From the NCBI GenBank assembly GCA_902494135.1, contig CABUSE010000028.1, positions 1 through 12,762 on the forward strand: a stretch of 12,762 nt of DNA, in the 5' to 3' direction. A program made the translations under genes and the position numbers. Source of the stretch: an uncultured Collinsella sp. Its GTDB lineage: Bacteria > Actinomycetota > Coriobacteriia > Coriobacteriales > Coriobacteriaceae. Position 1 is the first letter of the stretch, and each line of letters opens with the position of its first letter. The notes under the pieces are model-generated. The model was not told the origin of the DNA and searched no databases. It was given only the letters and a program-made list of their open reading frames with translations. Positions 11,750-12,762 of this stretch are shown one piece after another.

Positions 11750-11784
11750 GCCCCGTCCCAAAAAGACTGATTGGGAGCTGGGGC
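11750..11784 (-). terminator. Hairpin, probable minus-strand terminator
   Basis: The stem pairs GCCCC (11750-11754) with GGGGC (11780-11784), plus CCCAA (11757-11761) with TTGGG (11771-11775). On the minus strand it is followed by TCTTTTAGC. No minus-strand gene directly feeds it in the window, so it may insulate the ATPase from antisense transcription off the GntR promoter region. Confidence 0.4.
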
Positions 11785-11846
11785 GTGTCGATGCGATAGT
11801 ATTGCATGGTGGTATTCGACTAACCGAGGGTTTATCCGAGGGCTTT

Positions 11847-12539
11847 ATGGAACAGCACCAGCATTATCAGAGCCTGCAAGATCAGGCATACAACGCATTA
11901 CGCTCCAAGATTATCTATGCCGAGCTCAAGCCCGGCACGCGCCTTTCGGCGATTGGTCTGGAAAAGGAGACGGGAATCGGGCGCACGCCCATTCGCGAGT
12001 CCTTTGTGCGCCTGCGTGAGCAGGAGCTGGTGGAAACGCGTCCCAAAAGCGGCACCTATGTCTCAAAAATCAGCATGGAGCGCGCCGAGAACGCCTGTTT
12101 CTTGCGCGAGAAGCTCGAGAGAAGCGTGCTTATTAAATGCTGTTCGGCTGCTACGCCCGAGCAAAAGCAGCGGCTCGAGCAGATTCTTGCCGAGTCCGAG
12201 TCGCTCGACCATAGCGAAACGCGTCGCTTTTTCGATCTGGACAACCTGTTCCATGAGACGTGTTTTGAGATTGCCGGCCGTCACATGTTGTGGGATTGGA
12301 TGAAGAGCGTCAACACACATTTTGAGCGATACAACTGGTTGCGTATGGTGTCGCAGGACCTGGATTGGGAGCCGATTCGTCGGCAGCATCGCCGGATTCT
12401 CGAGGCAATTAAGAGGGGCGATACCGATGCGGCGAGCTATCTGGCAGAGACGCACTTGCACCTGATGCCCGAGGAGCAGGGCCCGGTTATCGCCTTGCAT
12501 CCCGACTATTTTGAGCTGTCCAAAGACTCGGCCATCTAA
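11847..12539 (+). CDS. GntR family regulator with FCD domain (second copy)
   Basis: 230-aa one-component repressor or activator. Seen: winged helix at about residues 8-72 (QAYNALRSKIIYAEL, ETGIGRTPIRESFVRLREQ with the recognition helix, wing RPKSGTYV), then an FCD ligand domain with the DNLFH metal motif (D132, H136), QHRRILEAI and a final HLHLM that supplies a further His. The start at ATG 11847 follows GAGGG (11838-11842); an in-frame TTG at 11802 lacks a ribosome site. It is only distantly similar to the FadR-type regulator in the left block. No target gene is adjacent: an inverted-repeat pair follows, and the next gene probably faces it. Ligand unknown; the FCD class suggests a small organic acid. 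Confidence 0.9.
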   Translation: MEQHQHYQSLQDQAYNALRSKIIYAELKPGTRLSAIGLEKETGIGRTPIRESFVRLREQELVETRPKSGTYVSKISMERAENACFLREKLERSVLIKCCSAATPEQKQRLEQILAESESLDHSETRRFFDLDNLFHETCFEIAGRHMLWDWMKSVNTHFERYNWLRMVSQDLDWEPIRRQHRRILEAIKRGDTDAASYLAETHLHLMPEEQGPVIALHPDYFELSKDSAI

Positions 12540-12553
12540 TCAATCCCCATATA

Positions 12554-12620
12554 AGTTGCGGTGAAATAGGGACTGTTTTGCGGCCTAGGTGGCGCAAACA
12601 GTCCCTATTTCACCGCAACT
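12554..12620. repeat. Perfect 25-bp inverted repeat
   Basis: The arms 12554-12578 (core GTGAAATAGGGACTGTTT) and 12596-12620 are exact complements around a 17-bp centre, and TGCG/CGCA can extend the stem after a one-base bulge. It follows the GntR stop by 14 nt. No T-run follows on the plus strand (TGCGTTGGGG), so it is not a standard terminator, although it could stop transcription by strength alone. Its length and perfection suggest a dispersed palindromic repeat family. Confidence 0.75.
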
Positions 12621-12645
12621 GCGTTGGGGCGTAACCGGGGCACAA

Positions 12646-12712
12646 AGCTGCGGCGCCGCTTGGAGGAAAAGACCGGAAGCAAGGGTCCATTCCTCCAGAC
12701 GGCGCCGCAGCT
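12646..12712. repeat. 23-bp GC-rich inverted repeat, possible terminator
   Basis: AGCTGCGGCGCCG plus TGGAGGAA (12646-12668) pairs with 12690-12712 except for two central bases; GACC/GGTC can pair inside the 21-nt centre. It is followed by GTTTTGG on plus and TTTGTG on minus, both weak tails. It lies between the second GntR gene and the end of a probable minus-strand gene, so a bidirectional terminator is the simplest role. Confidence 0.55.
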
Positions 12713-12743
12713 GTTTTGGTGGCTCGGCTTTTGTCGAGGTGGC

Positions 12744-12762
12744 TTAGTTGAGCGCGACGGCC
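12744..12762 (-). CDS. Possible 3' end of a minus-strand gene cut by window edge
   Basis: Five codons ending AVALN and a TAA (12744-12746) read in from the right edge. It is placed just before the large inverted repeat, as expected for a gene with its terminator. Too short to identify, and it could be chance. Confidence 0.25.

Larger units (their letters stand above)
11428..11846. other. Gene-free region between ATPase repeats and the second GntR gene
   Basis: It contains the inverted-repeat element at 11551-11714 and the hairpin at 11750-11784, described separately. At 11457-11510 (minus) a 17-codon stretch between two stops, reading VANKLFDQRFIRAAFGK, looks protein-like and may be the tail of a lost gene. 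No intact gene is supported here. Confidence 0.5.

Noticed and set aside
11802..11846. Upstream TTG start for the second GntR regulator
   Set aside because: No ribosome site, and the added residues lie outside the domain; ATG 11847 has GAGGG upstream.

Overview
The window looks like chromosomal DNA of a high-GC Gram-positive gut anaerobe of the Coriobacteriia, with a Collinsella-like flavour. That assignment rests on my recall of protein sequences and on composition, not on a search. It is mostly catabolic and housekeeping-type genes, interrupted by the decayed remains of an integrative element and bordered on the right by several palindromic and tandem repeats.

Left block (1-4748) is a sugar-acid locus. 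A gluconate 5-dehydrogenase (cut by the left edge) and a FadR-type GntR regulator lie on the minus strand. Diverging from the regulator are a GntP-family permease and an IlvD/Edd-family dehydratase. The parts suggest uptake of gluconate or a related aldonate, its interconversion with 5-ketogluconate, and dehydration towards a 2-keto-3-deoxy sugar acid. The 233 bp between regulator and permease hold repeated CATCAG/CTGATG elements, including a perfect 10-bp inverted pair around the permease promoter. The permease lacks about 90-100 N-terminal residues compared with its family.

Middle block (4749-8489) holds an ArsC/Spx-fold protein on the minus strand whose usual CxxC-region cysteine is serine. 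It is followed by an efflux-type operon of a DHA2 MFS transporter and a two-CBS-domain protein 3 bp apart, then a single-domain MGMT-family protein that keeps the PCHR cysteine. The MFS gene has a strong extended -10 promoter about 200 nt upstream. The leader contains a possible 37-codon leader peptide starting about 5 nt after the predicted transcription start, plus three hairpins.

Element remains (8490-about 10035): on the minus strand there is a 45-nt 3' fragment of an initiator tRNA-Met gene, running from the anticodon loop to CCA, followed by its own terminator. This is the signature of an att site. Next to it is a tyrosine integrase pseudogene that has lost its core-binding domain, its reading frame and its C-terminal catalytic half. 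After that come a repeat/hairpin junction, an unrecognised C-terminal coding fragment, and a clear intrinsic terminator.

Right block (10036-12762): an orphan AAA/STAND-like ATPase on the minus strand. Four 17-19-bp dyads spaced about 3, 4 and 3 helical turns lie downstream of it, and a 20-bp-period promoter-like tandem repeat lies upstream. Then come a roughly 165-bp inverted-repeat element, a second GntR/FCD regulator on the plus strand, a perfect 25-bp inverted repeat and a 23-bp GC-rich inverted repeat. The window ends in what may be the last codons of a minus-strand gene. The best candidates for something undescribed are the dyad array and tandem promoter repeats around the ATPase, and the near-leaderless leader peptide ahead of the MFS/CBS operon.
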